Positions 1 to 9,288 of a stretch of 64,000 bases of DNA are shown one piece after another. A program made the translations under genes and the position numbers. Origin of the DNA: an uncultured Sphaerochaeta sp. (GTDB lineage: Bacteria; Spirochaetota; Spirochaetia; Sphaerochaetales; Sphaerochaetaceae); contig NZ_OY781939.1 in NCBI RefSeq assembly GCF_963677315.1, positions 2,604,001 to 2,668,000 of the forward strand. Reading direction: 5' to 3'. The first letter of the stretch is position 1. Each line of letters opens with the position of its first letter. Under the pieces are notes generated by a model. That model was not told where the DNA came from and did not search any database. It saw only the letters and a program-made list of their open reading frames with translations.

Positions 1-325
1 CATTGGCAGGAGCTGCAAGGAAGGATCGGATGAGACGGAATTCACGATAGTTGTCCAAGTTGACCTCCTCTCCTCCGCTGAGAACGCGCTGAAGGCGGTT
101 CATCATCTCGGGATTGGTGCTGAACATCAAGGAGAGGCTGTCCATCTCATCAAGAATCACATCATAGTAAGCCTGAACCTCAGCAAGCTTCTGGTTCGCC
201 TGCCTGATGGAGTTGCTCCTGATGAAGTTCTGGGTCAGCAAGGTTGCTCCTCCTCCCAAGAGAAGCGCTACAATGACCAAGGGGAGACTGTGGCGGAAGA
301 AGATACGGATGATACGTTTGTTCAT
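1..325 (-). CDS. Sensor histidine kinase, N-terminal part (cut by window edge)
   Basis: Only the first ~108 codons are inside the window, read leftwards from the ATG at 325. The protein begins with a basic stretch (MNKRIIRIFFRH) and one strongly hydrophobic helix (about residues 14-28), followed by a helical, probably extracytoplasmic segment (QKLAEVQAYYDVILDEMDSL). This is the usual start of a YesM-type membrane histidine kinase, but no kinase domain is visible here. Its ATG overlaps the stop of the response regulator gene (ATGA), so the two are translationally coupled. The kinase call rests on the partner gene and the N-terminal architecture, not on catalytic motifs. Confidence 0.7.
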   Translation of the reverse strand, partial: MNKRIIRIFFRHSLPLVIVALLLGGGATLLTQNFIRSNSIRQANQKLAEVQAYYDVILDEMDSLSLMFSTNPEMMNRLQRVLSGGEEVNLDNYREFRLIRSFLAAPAN

Positions 326-1059
326 AAGCCCTGTTCCTTCTTCAACTGTTGGGGACTGGTGCCCCAGTACTTGCGGAATGTCCTGCAGAAGTTCTGGGTA
401 TCCTGATACCCTAGGGCTTCCGCTATTTCCTTGTTCTTATAGCCCACTTTGCTGGTGAGCATCTGTTTTGCTACTTCCATCTTATGGGTCAAGAGATACT
501 CCTGGAAATTCTGGGTAGTCTCTTCCTTGAACAGCCTGCTCAGATAACTCGTAGTCACACCAAGCTCCGAGGCAATATTCTGTAGGGTACAGCTGCTGAG
601 TTTCTTCTCAATGATCGCCAGTGTTTTTGTGACCAAGGGGTTGGACGGAACAAATGAGGAGGAGGGAGCCATAGCCGGTGTAGAGCCGTCCAAAACGTGT
701 CGGATTTTCTCAAAGGTCTGTTTAATCTCCTCAAACGAGGATGGTTTTACCAGATACTCCAGGACCCCGTACCCGATAGCTTCTTTCGCATAGCCAAAGT
801 CATCATATGCACTCATGATGCAGAACTGGGGTGGGGAAGGGAACTGCTTCAGTTCCTTGATCAACTGGAGCCCACTCATGAAGGGCATCCGTATATCGGT
901 AAGGAGCACGTCTGGGTGATGGTCCTTGCAGAAGGCAAGGGCGCTTCTTGCATCAGTGAAGGATCCAGAGACTGAGAACCCTATCGATTCCCAAGGGAAG
1001 TAGTGGGTAAGCCCTTCCAGGAGTTCTGTTTCATCGTCTACGATTACCAAGGTATACAT
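322..1059 (-). CDS. Response regulator, YesN type (REC + AraC-family HTH)
   Basis: The 245-residue protein has an N-terminal receiver domain with acidic residues D8/D9, phosphoacceptor D55 in LLTDIRMP and lysine in LVKPSS near residue 106. An AraC-type double helix-turn-helix occupies about residues 145-243 (IASELGVTTSYLSRLFKEE, then KEIAEALGYQDTQNFCRTF). This architecture is typical of YesN regulators that control carbohydrate uptake and degradation genes. It is the first gene of a leftward pair with the kinase and lies divergent to the GH4 gene, whose promoter carries candidate direct-repeat binding sites. The substrate sensed is unknown. Confidence 0.93.
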   Translation of the reverse strand: MYTLVIVDDETELLEGLTHYFPWESIGFSVSGSFTDARSALAFCKDHHPDVLLTDIRMPFMSGLQLIKELKQFPSPPQFCIMSAYDDFGYAKEAIGYGVLEYLVKPSSFEEIKQTFEKIRHVLDGSTPAMAPSSSFVPSNPLVTKTLAIIEKKLSSCTLQNIASELGVTTSYLSRLFKEETTQNFQEYLLTHKMEVAKQMLTSKVGYKNKEIAEALGYQDTQNFCRTFRKYWGTSPQQLKKEQGL

Positions 1060-1088
1060 GCTCTAAGGTAGTACACCATTTGGGGAGA

Positions 1089-1144
1089 AATGTCAAAAAA
1101 AGATACCCAATGTCAAGGTACATGGGCTGTTTATCTGCTACTAT
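1089..1144 (+). promoter_or_regulatory. Putative AraC-type direct-repeat site and extended -10 promoter of the GH4 operon
   Basis: Two copies of AATGTCAA lie at 1089-1096 and 1109-1116, exactly 20 bp apart on the same face of the helix, as AraC-family activators often bind. Downstream is an extended -10 (TGC then TACTAT, 1139-1144) with no recognisable -35, which would fit activator-dependent transcription. The assignment to the neighbouring response regulator is inferred from position only. Confidence 0.45.
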
Positions 1145-1180
1145 GATAGGGAGAATAGGAGTACTGAGAGGAGGAATCGA

Positions 1181-2524
1181 ATGAAAGAGACTCGTATCTG
1201 TATTATTGGAGGCGGTGGTCGCCTCTGGGCCATCCAATTCATGAAGGATCTTGCGTACAACACCATGACTCACGGTACCTTGGTTTTGTACGATATCGAT
1301 AAGGAAGCTGCACACAACAACGTGGCAGTTGCAGAGAAGGTGTTCAAGGTAAACAACAGTGAGGGTCGTTTCCGCGTCATCGCAGAGGATGAAATTGGAA
1401 AAGCGCTTACTGGTTGTGATCTGGTAATCATCTCCATAGAACCAGGGAAGACCGAATGCCGCTATGGCGACCTTGTCCTCCCTGAGGAGTATGGGATTCT
1501 CCAGTCTGTAGGGGATACCACAGGTCCTGGTGGGATTATGCGCGCTCGCCGAGCCGTTCCCCTGTTCTTTGAGATCGCCGAGCAAGTCAAGCAATACTGT
1601 CCTGATGCCTGGGTGATCAACTACACCAATCCAATGACGCTCTGCACTGCAGCACTCTATAAGGCATTCCCCGAGATCAAGGCACTGGGCTGTTGCCATG
1701 AGGTATTCCATACCCAGAACTTCCTTGCTGAGAAGGTGGCTGAGTGGTTTGATGTACCAGTTCCCGATAGAAGGGAGATCAAGATTGATCTTACCGGGGT
1801 GAATCATTTCACCTTTGTGACCAAGGCTTTTTGGAAGGCCCATGACCTGATGCCCCGTCTCATTGAGCTTGTTCAGGATAGTGCTACCTTCAGTGATGGA
1901 ACTGCTGTTGCCAAGAAGCGATTGGAGGAAGAGAAGTGGTTTGACTGCGACCAGAAGATTGCACTCAGTTTCTTGCGTGACTTTGGTTCCCTTGGGGCCG
2001 CTGGGGATCGCCACCTTGCCGAGTTCGTTCCTTGGTTCCTTACCAGTGATGAGAACCTGCATACCTATGGGGTGATCAGGACTCCTTATTCCTGGAGAGA
2101 GCGCACAGCGAAAGAGAAGCGGGAGCGCGTATTCAAGGATGAGGACCTGAAGGCAGAGCTTACTGATGAGGAAGGTGTGGATATCATGCGTTGCCTGATG
2201 GGTGATAAGACCATGGTCACCAATATCAATCGTCCCAATGAAGGGCAGATCAGTTATCTTCCCAAGGGCAGGATTGTTGAGAGCAATGGGGTATTGGGTG
2301 AAGATTCCATCCGCCCGATTGTCGCCAGTGATCCCCCGCTTGCTATCCAGAATCTGGTCAGGCAGGTCAGTGATGTACAGGAGATGACCCTAGAGGCAAT
2401 CTGGAACAAGGATGATGAGTTGCTCTTCTCTGCGTTCCTCAGTGATCCACTGATGAATCTGAGCAGGGATAAGGCTAGGGAGTTGTTTGAGAAGATGCTT
2501 GAAGCATCTGATCTCAAATACTAA
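1181..2524 (+). CDS. GH4 family glycosidase, alpha-galacturonidase-like
   Basis: The 447-residue protein is a family 4 glycoside hydrolase, an NAD- and metal-dependent enzyme acting through oxidation at C3. The Rossmann start IIGGGG is near residues 8-13 and the metal/active-site motif is C172-H173-E174-V175. The CHEV motif has been described as characteristic of GH4 alpha-galacturonidases (LplD type), so a glycosyl-uronic acid substrate is the best guess, but alpha-glucosidase activity cannot be excluded. Other family signatures include INYTNPM and the GVNHF segment. A good Shine-Dalgarno (GAGGAGG) precedes the ATG. It is followed after 23 bp by a D-lyxose isomerase gene, probably as one operon. 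Confidence 0.88.
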   Translation: MKETRICIIGGGGRLWAIQFMKDLAYNTMTHGTLVLYDIDKEAAHNNVAVAEKVFKVNNSEGRFRVIAEDEIGKALTGCDLVIISIEPGKTECRYGDLVLPEEYGILQSVGDTTGPGGIMRARRAVPLFFEIAEQVKQYCPDAWVINYTNPMTLCTAALYKAFPEIKALGCCHEVFHTQNFLAEKVAEWFDVPVPDRREIKIDLTGVNHFTFVTKAFWKAHDLMPRLIELVQDSATFSDGTAVAKKRLEEEKWFDCDQKIALSFLRDFGSLGAAGDRHLAEFVPWFLTSDENLHTYGVIRTPYSWRERTAKEKRERVFKDEDLKAELTDEEGVDIMRCLMGDKTMVTNINRPNEGQISYLPKGRIVESNGVLGEDSIRPIVASDPPLAIQNLVRQVSDVQEMTLEAIWNKDDELLFSAFLSDPLMNLSRDKARELFEKMLEASDLKY

Positions 2525-2544
2525 GCATAGAACCAAGGAGGTGA

Positions 2545-3081
<537 letters not shown>

Positions 3082-3150
3082 AACCAAGATTGACGTAACC
3101 GATACTTCTTTACATAATCATATATAGAAGTATTAGGATGTATGAGATGC

Positions 3151-3179
3151 TTGACAGGTATATGATACTTATATATCAT
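3151..3179 (+). promoter_or_regulatory. Sigma-70-type promoter of the symporter gene
   Basis: A perfect -35 (TTGACA, 3151-3156) is followed by a 17-base spacer and TATCAT (3174-3179). It lies about 45 bases upstream of the symporter ATG in an AT-rich stretch, so this gene probably has its own promoter rather than being read only from the GH4 operon. Confidence 0.65.
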
Positions 3180-3224
3180 ACTAAATCTATAGAATTAATA
3201 GTTGATTAGTAAAAGGGGGCTCTT

Positions 3225-4577
3225 ATGGGACTGGTTCTTTGGTTGGCAATATTCGTGGTACTGCTTGCAGCATTGGTAACACTGAAGAGGGTGTGGCATC
3301 TTTCATTCTCTGTTAGGGTATCAGTGTCCTTGTTGCTTGGAGCGCTCTTTGGGCTTTCCCTGTTTTTCTTTGGTGAGGAGTCGGTCTCCTCCCAGGTTCG
3401 CCGATGGGTCGCTCTTGTCGGTAATGGGTATGTTGATCTGCTTCGTATGCTCATCATTCCCTTGGTCCCGACGAGTATCATCGCTGGGTTGCTGAGACTT
3501 GGCAATACCCATGAACTCAGAAGAATGGGAGTGAGAACCATCTCCCTCTTCTTATTTACAGCGACACTTGCCGGCATCATCGGACTTTTGGTGGGTAGTC
3601 TGTTTGCAGTTGGCCAAGGGATGGTGGTAGGAGAACTCGCAGAGCGTACTCCCAATACCTTGGGAAATATCTTTGCTCAGTTCAGGGCTTTCATTCCATC
3701 CAATCCCGTGCGCTCTGCTGCTGAAATGCAGATGATTCCTCTGGTTGTGTTCTCCGTCTTCCTTGGTGTTGCCGCAATTACCGTAAAGACAAAGAAGAGC
3801 GATGCGATCAAGCCGTTTGAGCAATTGTTGGAGAGTTTTCTCCAGGTCGTGATCGAGCTGACGAAGATTGTACTTCGCTTGACCCCGTATGGCGTTCTTG
3901 CACTCACCTCTTACTGGCTTTCGAATACAGGACTGGCAGCGGTGGCTCAGCTTGGGTTGTTTGTACTGGCAGTAGTAATTGCCTGCTTGCTGCAAATTGG
4001 GCTGGTATATGGCGGTTTGCTTGCGTTCTCGGCCAAGATCAACCCCATTAGGTTTTTCAAGGCAGCAAGTCCAGCAATGTTGCTTGCTTTCTCCAGCCGT
4101 TCGAGTTTGGGTTCCTTGACGATGACGATCAACACCATGACCGATAGGCTGAAAGTGAATTCCAGGGTCGCAAACTTCGTGGGACCGCTTGGGGCTGTGA
4201 TGAACATGGATGCCTGTGGAGGTATTTTTCCTGCTATGGTAGCGGTGTTTGCTGCCAATGCCTTTGGTATTGAACTTGCACTCTCCCAGTATGTCTTAAT
4301 TGTAGTGGTTTCCATATTTGCAAGCTTGGGCAGTGCCGCTGTTCCGATGGGAGCAACAGCTTTTACCATTATCACCCTCACCACGGTCGGACTTCCTGTT
4401 GAGGCGGTTGGCCTGGTAGCTGGTGTCGATTTCCTGGTGGATATGTTCAGGACCATGACCAATGTTACCGGAGACCTGACGACCTCTGTCGTTGTTGCAA
4501 ACGCCCTTGGTGAATTCGATCGCGATGCGTTCAATACCCAGGATCTTAGCAAGGTTGCAACAGCAACGGCTACATAA
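3225..4577 (+). CDS. Dicarboxylate/amino acid:cation symporter (DAACS family)
   Basis: The 450-residue integral membrane protein has the pattern of secondary transporters of the glutamate/dicarboxylate symporter family. Signature parts include the serine-rich re-entrant loop (SSRSSLGSLTMTI), the NMDA segment replacing the more common NMDG, and DMFRTMTNVTGD near the C terminus. It would import an acidic amino acid, cystine or C4-dicarboxylate with Na+ or H+. The sequence looks closer to TcyP/GltT-like members than to nutrient-specific sugar carriers, but substrate cannot be read from it. The ORF has its own promoter and a GGGGG-rich ribosome-binding site. Confidence 0.87.
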   Translation: MGLVLWLAIFVVLLAALVTLKRVWHLSFSVRVSVSLLLGALFGLSLFFFGEESVSSQVRRWVALVGNGYVDLLRMLIIPLVPTSIIAGLLRLGNTHELRRMGVRTISLFLFTATLAGIIGLLVGSLFAVGQGMVVGELAERTPNTLGNIFAQFRAFIPSNPVRSAAEMQMIPLVVFSVFLGVAAITVKTKKSDAIKPFEQLLESFLQVVIELTKIVLRLTPYGVLALTSYWLSNTGLAAVAQLGLFVLAVVIACLLQIGLVYGGLLAFSAKINPIRFFKAASPAMLLAFSSRSSLGSLTMTINTMTDRLKVNSRVANFVGPLGAVMNMDACGGIFPAMVAVFAANAFGIELALSQYVLIVVVSIFASLGSAAVPMGATAFTIITLTTVGLPVEAVGLVAGVDFLVDMFRTMTNVTGDLTTSVVVANALGEFDRDAFNTQDLSKVATATAT

Positions 4578-4625
4578 CCCGGGATAAGAATATCGGAATA
4601 GTCGGAATTTGTTTTGTTTTTCACA

Positions 4626-4654
4626 TTGTGTGAGTATTATTGCTCCTGTATACT
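4626..4654 (+). promoter_or_regulatory. Putative promoter of the PAS-GGDEF-EAL gene
   Basis: TTGTGT (4626-4631), a 17-base spacer and TATACT (4649-4654) lie about 65 bases upstream of the preferred start codon. The -10 is good and the -35 is weak. Confidence 0.4.
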
Positions 4655-4718
4655 AACTGCAAAATAGTTGAATAGTACGTAATAGTACATGGCTATGTAT
4701 GTTGTATGCAGGAGCGTA

Positions 4719-7133
4719 ATGGTGCAGGTTGGTGTGTTGGTTGTTGGTGTTTCTGGGGAAGAAACTACAACAATTGAGAAGAGTCTTAACACAGCTGAAA
4801 TTTGGTTTGTCTCTACTGAGGCAGAAGCTGTTGCATGTGTCCAAGCTCACCCCTCAATTCGAATTGCTCTTCTTGATTTCTCTTCCAGTGTTTCTCTATT
4901 GCAAACACTTTCTCATTATCCAATACATAGTATCGTTCTCACCAGCGACAATACGATGGAAGAACGTAAAGCCCTTGCCTTGGGTGCTTCGGACTGTCTA
5001 CAGAGGCCATACTCTCCTGAGCTGCTGAACATCCGCGTGGGGCTACTTGCCAAGTGCCTCATGGGTGAAGAGGAAAACGTCTTGTTTGACAGTTTGCTCT
5101 GGCAGGCTCCTGTAGGTATAGCCGTATACAGTAGGACTAATGCAACTCACGTGGAAATGGTCAAGGCCAATGCAATTCTTTTGGATATCATGGGACGTAC
5201 CAAAGAAGAGCTCATGACCATCGACTGGAAACTACTTACCCATCCTGAGGATTTGGAGAAGGAGCTGGTCAAGTATGCACAATTTTCCAACCATGAGATC
5301 TCCGGATATGAGATTGAGAAACGGTTCATCAAACCTGATGGGTCTCTGGTTTGGGTGAACATGACTGTATCGAGGTTATACGTTAACCAACCTGAAGCTG
5401 AAGACTATCTTGGGATTATCAAGGATATTACTGAACAGAAAGAGCTCGAGGCTTCACTGCGGGAGAGAGAGCGGATCATCCATTCCTACTTCTCCCAATT
5501 ACCGGGAATGGCTTATCGGTGTGCATTTGACGAGCACTGGACCATGCAGTTTGTCTCTTCAGGGTGTAAGGAGCTAACTGGCTACTTACCTGAAGAACTG
5601 GTAGGAAACAAGGTTATTTCCTTCAATGAAATGATTGCTCCTATCCATCGTGATAACGTAAGAGAGGAATGGGAATCGATTATTAATGGAGAGACTCCCT
5701 TTATCCAAGAGTATGAGATTATTACCAAGGATGGGGATAAGAGATGGGTATTTGACACCGGGCGAGGGATTCAGGATGATCAGGGGGCGTTTGTCGCAAT
5801 TGAGGGTATGCTTTTTGATATCTCTGAGAGAAAAAGACAAGAACTCATCCTCAACTATTACCATAACCATGATGAGTGGACTGATCTTCCCAACAGAAGG
5901 TTCTTGGTCTCTTTTTTGGAGGAAGAACAGAAGAAGCGAGGAAATGCATTACTTGCAGTCAACTTGACTGCGGTTCATGCATTGAGTGTAGCCCATGGGT
6001 TTCTCTATAGCAGGAATCTGGTGAAGCAAGTAGCAATGAAACTCCAGGCACTCAGTGATTCAGAGCATGTGTTGTTCAGTTCCTATGAGTATCAGATGAT
6101 ATTCTTCATCAAAGCCCCTGTTGATTTTGCTGCGTTGCTTTCTTTTGGCATGATGGTCTCCAAGAAGGTTGCTTCCTTGCTCCGAGAGGAACGGGTAGGT
6201 TGGGGTATTGGGTTGATAGAGCTTTCTGAGGCTCCTGTAGAGGAGATCCTGACCAACCTCCTGGTTGCCTCCGAACAAGCGTTGTCTGATTTTGATACGG
6301 GTCATGAGGTTTGTGTTTTTGATGAGGCGATGCAGCAGGCAATGAGAAGGCGTACAACCATCGAGAGAGAACTCGCTGAGCTGATCAAGAATCCAGTCTC
6401 TTCCTCCCTCTCCCTTCAGTTCCAGCCGATTTGGGATGTGAAGACTCAGACAATTTCTGGCTTTGAGGCTCTCTCCAGGATGAAGAGTCCCAGTTTGGGT
6501 AGCGTCTCTCCTACTGAGTTCATTGAGATTGCAGAGAAGGCCAAGCTTATTGTCCCCCTTGGCAAGATCATTATAGACAAGGCATTGAGATTCCTGTCTC
6601 TGATAGAGAAAGAGGGTTTTCCAGGTGTTGGGGTTTCAATCAATATTTCTGCGATTCAGTTGATGAATAAGGACTTTTTGCCTTCCCTGATGAAGGCTGT
6701 TGAACACCATAGAGTAGATACTGAGAATATTACTTTGGAAGTGACTGAGTCAGTGTTTATTTCCAAGTTCCAGGAAGTGAATGACTTATTCTTGCTCCTA
6801 CAGCAGCTGGGGATGTCAATCGCAATCGATGATTTTGGCACTGGCTATTCAACGTTGTCCCGAGAGCGGGAGCTGAATGTGAATTGCCTGAAGATAGATA
6901 AAGCGTTTATAGACAAGCTTGAGGTACTGCAAGAGAAGGAAGCAATTACTGCAGAAATCATTTCATTGGCCCATAAGCTGGGGCATACAGTTATTGCCGA
7001 GGGTGTTGAGCATGAGAATCAGTATAACTACTTGAAGAAGTATCAATGCGATAAAATCCAGGGGTTCCTTTTCAGTAAACCCCTGGACATTCCTGATGCG
7101 TTGGCATTACTCAAGCAAACGAATCGTACTTAG
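4719..7133 (+). CDS. Cyclic-di-GMP phosphodiesterase-like protein: receiver-like, PAS, PAS, degenerate GGDEF, EAL
   Basis: The start at 4719 is preferred over an in-frame ATG at 4689 because AGGAG lies just before it and the receiver-like fold then begins at once. Order of domains: a degenerate receiver-like region (about 1-120), two PAS/PAC domains (about 125-375, each ending in DITEQ or DISER), a GGDEF fold whose signature is lost (SYEYQ in its place), and a complete EAL domain. EAL features are intact: E583 in FEALSR, LEVTES, IDDFGTGYS, the lysine of LKIDKAF, EGVEHENQ and QGFLFSKPL. It should hydrolyse c-di-GMP, with the dead cyclase domain probably regulatory. It is monocistronic and ends tail-to-tail with the ferritin-like gene. 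Confidence 0.92.
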   Translation: MVQVGVLVVGVSGEETTTIEKSLNTAEIWFVSTEAEAVACVQAHPSIRIALLDFSSSVSLLQTLSHYPIHSIVLTSDNTMEERKALALGASDCLQRPYSPELLNIRVGLLAKCLMGEEENVLFDSLLWQAPVGIAVYSRTNATHVEMVKANAILLDIMGRTKEELMTIDWKLLTHPEDLEKELVKYAQFSNHEISGYEIEKRFIKPDGSLVWVNMTVSRLYVNQPEAEDYLGIIKDITEQKELEASLRERERIIHSYFSQLPGMAYRCAFDEHWTMQFVSSGCKELTGYLPEELVGNKVISFNEMIAPIHRDNVREEWESIINGETPFIQEYEIITKDGDKRWVFDTGRGIQDDQGAFVAIEGMLFDISERKRQELILNYYHNHDEWTDLPNRRFLVSFLEEEQKKRGNALLAVNLTAVHALSVAHGFLYSRNLVKQVAMKLQALSDSEHVLFSSYEYQMIFFIKAPVDFAALLSFGMMVSKKVASLLREERVGWGIGLIELSEAPVEEILTNLLVASEQALSDFDTGHEVCVFDEAMQQAMRRRTTIERELAELIKNPVSSSLSLQFQPIWDVKTQTISGFEALSRMKSPSLGSVSPTEFIEIAEKAKLIVPLGKIIIDKALRFLSLIEKEGFPGVGVSINISAIQLMNKDFLPSLMKAVEHHRVDTENITLEVTESVFISKFQEVNDLFLLLQQLGMSIAIDDFGTGYSTLSRERELNVNCLKIDKAFIDKLEVLQEKEAITAEIISLAHKLGHTVIAEGVEHENQYNYLKKYQCDKIQGFLFSKPLDIPDALALLKQTNRT

Positions 7134-7609
7134 TAGTCTTCACGTACGCCAAACTCAGCGTCCTCTACCCAACGATGAGGGCGGGTAATAAGCTTAAGCA
7201 TCTCCTTGAGTACTTCATAGTGACGTTTCTCTTCTGAGAGGATAAGCGAGAGAGCTTTCTTGGCTTCTTCATCTGTTACCTGTGGAAGTTGTTCCTTATA
7301 GAACTCTATGCTCTTTTTCTCTACAGCCAGAGCTTCTTCATAGGCAGGAATCTGATCAGTTGCAGAGGGAAATGAATCTGGGTCGAATGCCTTGAAGACT
7401 TTCTTTGCTGCTTCTATTACCGTGGTATTAACTGCTACTGGTGCACTCTTCTTCTGTAGGGCACGGAAATAACTTTCATGTTTTTTTTCGTCATCAGCGA
7501 GCATCTTGAAGATGTTTGCAAAACCTTCGTCTGGTGCCTTTTTTGCAAGGTCAGTATAGAACTGAATACCTTCCTGTTCCAGTTTAATTGCTACTTCAAA
7601 TAGGTCCAT
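7130..7609 (-). CDS. Ferritin-like/rubrerythrin-type diiron protein without rubredoxin domain
   Basis: The protein (159 residues from the preferred ATG at 7609, which has AGGAGG six bases upstream) is a four-helix ferritin-like domain. Two EXXH-type metal sites are visible: DDEKKHE about one third along and SEEKRHYE near the C terminus, each paired with an earlier glutamate (KLEQEGIQFY and AVEKKSIEFY). Rubrerythrin-family proteins use such diiron centres for peroxide reduction in anaerobes, but the C-terminal rubredoxin with its cysteines is absent, so the electron donor is unknown. Its stop overlaps the stop of the convergent EAL gene by four bases. Confidence 0.85.
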   Translation of the reverse strand: MDLFEVAIKLEQEGIQFYTDLAKKAPDEGFANIFKMLADDEKKHESYFRALQKKSAPVAVNTTVIEAAKKVFKAFDPDSFPSATDQIPAYEEALAVEKKSIEFYKEQLPQVTDEEAKKALSLILSEEKRHYEVLKEMLKLITRPHRWVEDAEFGVREDY

Positions 7610-7669
7610 GGATGTCCTCCTAATGTCCATAGTATAGGTAGGATATGGTGAGAAGGCAAGGGAAAGGAT

Positions 7670-8659
7670 CTAATAGGTAAGCATTTCAATCTCTGTTTCC
7701 AAGAGTGGAGAGAAGTTATACACATATTTGTTATGATAGCTTAGATATTTCTCTGTTCCTTCAGGAATCATGCTTAGGTGCTTTGAGTCATCAATGCCGA
7801 GGCGGTCATAATCGTTGTCATCAAGTTGACCTGAGAGTTGTATGGATCCACTGGAGGGATCGAATGAAATCATTCCTAAGTCGAAGAGTTTGTCGTAAAG
7901 CGGTGAGAGTATGAGGGCATTCTTGGGGTCAATTCGCTCATGGTCATCTGCAACTCTCCATGGTTTGATATGACTTGCTACCAAGATCTTTGGTTTTTCT
8001 ACGCCTAGTACAGCACAGCTGTTATTCCAGAGTTCAAGTGCTTGTTTGCGATAGGTATGCTGCACTGTTCTCTGGATGGTTGTTCCGATACGTGTGGTAG
8101 GAATAACTCCCTGATCAATGCCATAAGGATGTTCCTGATCTAATGATTCTTCCTTATCTCGGTGATTGAAAGCTGAGGCGTATTCATACAGGCTAAACTT
8201 TGTTTTACAAGGTTTGCCCGGAGCAAAATATTGACTTGCGATGGGAATAGCACGACCATAGTAGGTGTAGGGTGTTTTTACCCGATCTCTGACAAATACG
8301 AATATTTCGTATTCTCCGGTATTCATCCGATTCTCGACAAACCGTTGCTTAAGCTGGCCTTCCCAGTAGAGAACATCGTTGTCGATATGGTCAACATACG
8401 GGGTGGCATAGCTCTCTTTCTTCAAGTTGATCAACAACACAATAGCGTTTTCACCAGTTCTTGAAAGCACGCCCTTACGCATTGTTGCTACAATGTTCAT
8501 TTCCATCAGATCAGCAATGTCTTGGAGCACATAATGACTTCCGATTGCCAGGTGGGTTATCAATTTCTGGGAAATTCGGTTTGAGAGCTGCACTGCCATG
8601 AGCCCAGGATACGCCTGTGTTTGGTGTACGTCAATGTTTGTTTTCCAAAGCACTCCCAT
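7670..8659 (-). CDS. HNH endonuclease (HNH_2 type) with DUF3427-like N-terminal region
   Basis: The C-terminal half holds an HNH_2 nuclease: ASHIKPWR supplies the first histidine, followed by ERIDPKNALIL and LYDKLFDLG. The N-terminal half contains a segment (LYWEGQLKQRF, then EIFVFVRDR and YTYYGRA) like the substrate-recognition region of restriction-type HNH proteins. It may therefore be a stand-alone, possibly modification-dependent, restriction endonuclease. The start is uncertain: no good Shine-Dalgarno precedes the ATG at 8659, and an internal ATG at 8599 lies just after a promoter-like TTGACG-17-TATCCT. It is divergent to the HTH-MazG gene, about 30-90 bp away. Confidence 0.78.
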   Translation of the reverse strand: MGVLWKTNIDVHQTQAYPGLMAVQLSNRISQKLITHLAIGSHYVLQDIADLMEMNIVATMRKGVLSRTGENAIVLLINLKKESYATPYVDHIDNDVLYWEGQLKQRFVENRMNTGEYEIFVFVRDRVKTPYTYYGRAIPIASQYFAPGKPCKTKFSLYEYASAFNHRDKEESLDQEHPYGIDQGVIPTTRIGTTIQRTVQHTYRKQALELWNNSCAVLGVEKPKILVASHIKPWRVADDHERIDPKNALILSPLYDKLFDLGMISFDPSSGSIQLSGQLDDNDYDRLGIDDSKHLSMIPEGTEKYLSYHNKYVYNFSPLLETEIEMLTY

Positions 8660-8691
8660 TCCATGCTACTATTCCCAGAAGGACAAACCAA

Positions 8692-9227
8692 TGAAAACAC
8701 TACAGGAACGCATACACCATATTCAGAACCTACTTCACTTGGATGATGCTCAGATGGCTGAGAAACTTGGATTGGAAGAAGAGTCATACCAGAGAGGGAT
8801 TGAAGCTCCTACCTCTGAATTTCTGGAACAGCTTTGTACTACCTTTGGGGTTTTCCGTTCTTATCTTGAAGAAGGGAAGGGTAGCATTTTCAGTGAACGA
8901 TCACTCCCCATTGCCGATATCCTTGCCTTTCGGGATGCACGTAACTGGAAGCAGTTTCACTCTCCCAAGGACTTGGCGATATCTCTTAGCCTAGAATCCT
9001 CTGAATTACTGGAATGCTTCCAGTGGTCTGGTGAGGATGTGCATGCTAAGAAGAAACAGAAGCAGATGGAAGAGGAGCTTGCAGATATTCTCATTTACTC
9101 CGTGCTGTTTGCCGATTCCATTGGGGTTGATATCCCTACAATTATCGAGAGGAAGCTGCGTAAGAATGCAGAGAAGTATGATGTAAAGAAAGCGTATGGA
9201 TCAGCAAAGAAGTATACTGAGCTCTAG
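8692..9227 (+). CDS. HTH domain fused to MazG-like nucleotide pyrophosphohydrolase
   Basis: Translation most likely begins at 8692, preceded by AAGGA, giving 178 residues. Residues about 1-65 look like a XRE-type helix-turn-helix (DDAQMAEKLGLEEESYQRGIEAPTSEFLEQLCTTF). Residues about 75-178 are an all-alpha MazG/dCTPase-like domain with the two acidic metal-binding patterns SSELLECFQW and EEELADILIY. Members hydrolyse (d)NTPs to monophosphates and pyrophosphate. Similar enzymes occur in house-cleaning and in phage conflict. Neighbours on both sides are nucleases, and an inverted repeat between it and the next gene could be its own binding site. The HTH part is less certain than the MazG part. 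Confidence 0.83.
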
Positions 9228-9255
9228 TAATTCCTAACGCGACAATTCTTGGAGT

Positions 9256-9278
9256 GTGGTACACTAGATTGATACCAC
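9256..9278. promoter_or_regulatory. Inverted repeat GTGGTA-N11-TACCAC overlapping an extended -10
   Basis: GTGGTA (9256-9261) and TACCAC (9273-9278) form a perfect 6-bp inverted repeat. A TGG-TACACT extended -10 (TACACT at 9260-9265) sits within it, and the nuclease-helicase start lies at 9289. A repressor bound here would block that gene; the upstream HTH-MazG protein is an obvious candidate. No experimental support. Confidence 0.4.
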
Positions 9279-9288
9279 GGAGGGTGTG

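Noticed and set aside
1031..2062. 343-codon leftward open frame opposite the GH4 gene
   Set aside because: It mirrors the GH4 codons, has no ribosome-binding site or recognisable domain, and the GH4 gene has all family motifs.
3947..4624. 225-codon leftward open frame opposite the DAACS symporter
   Set aside because: Threonine/alanine-rich mirror translation of membrane-protein codons.
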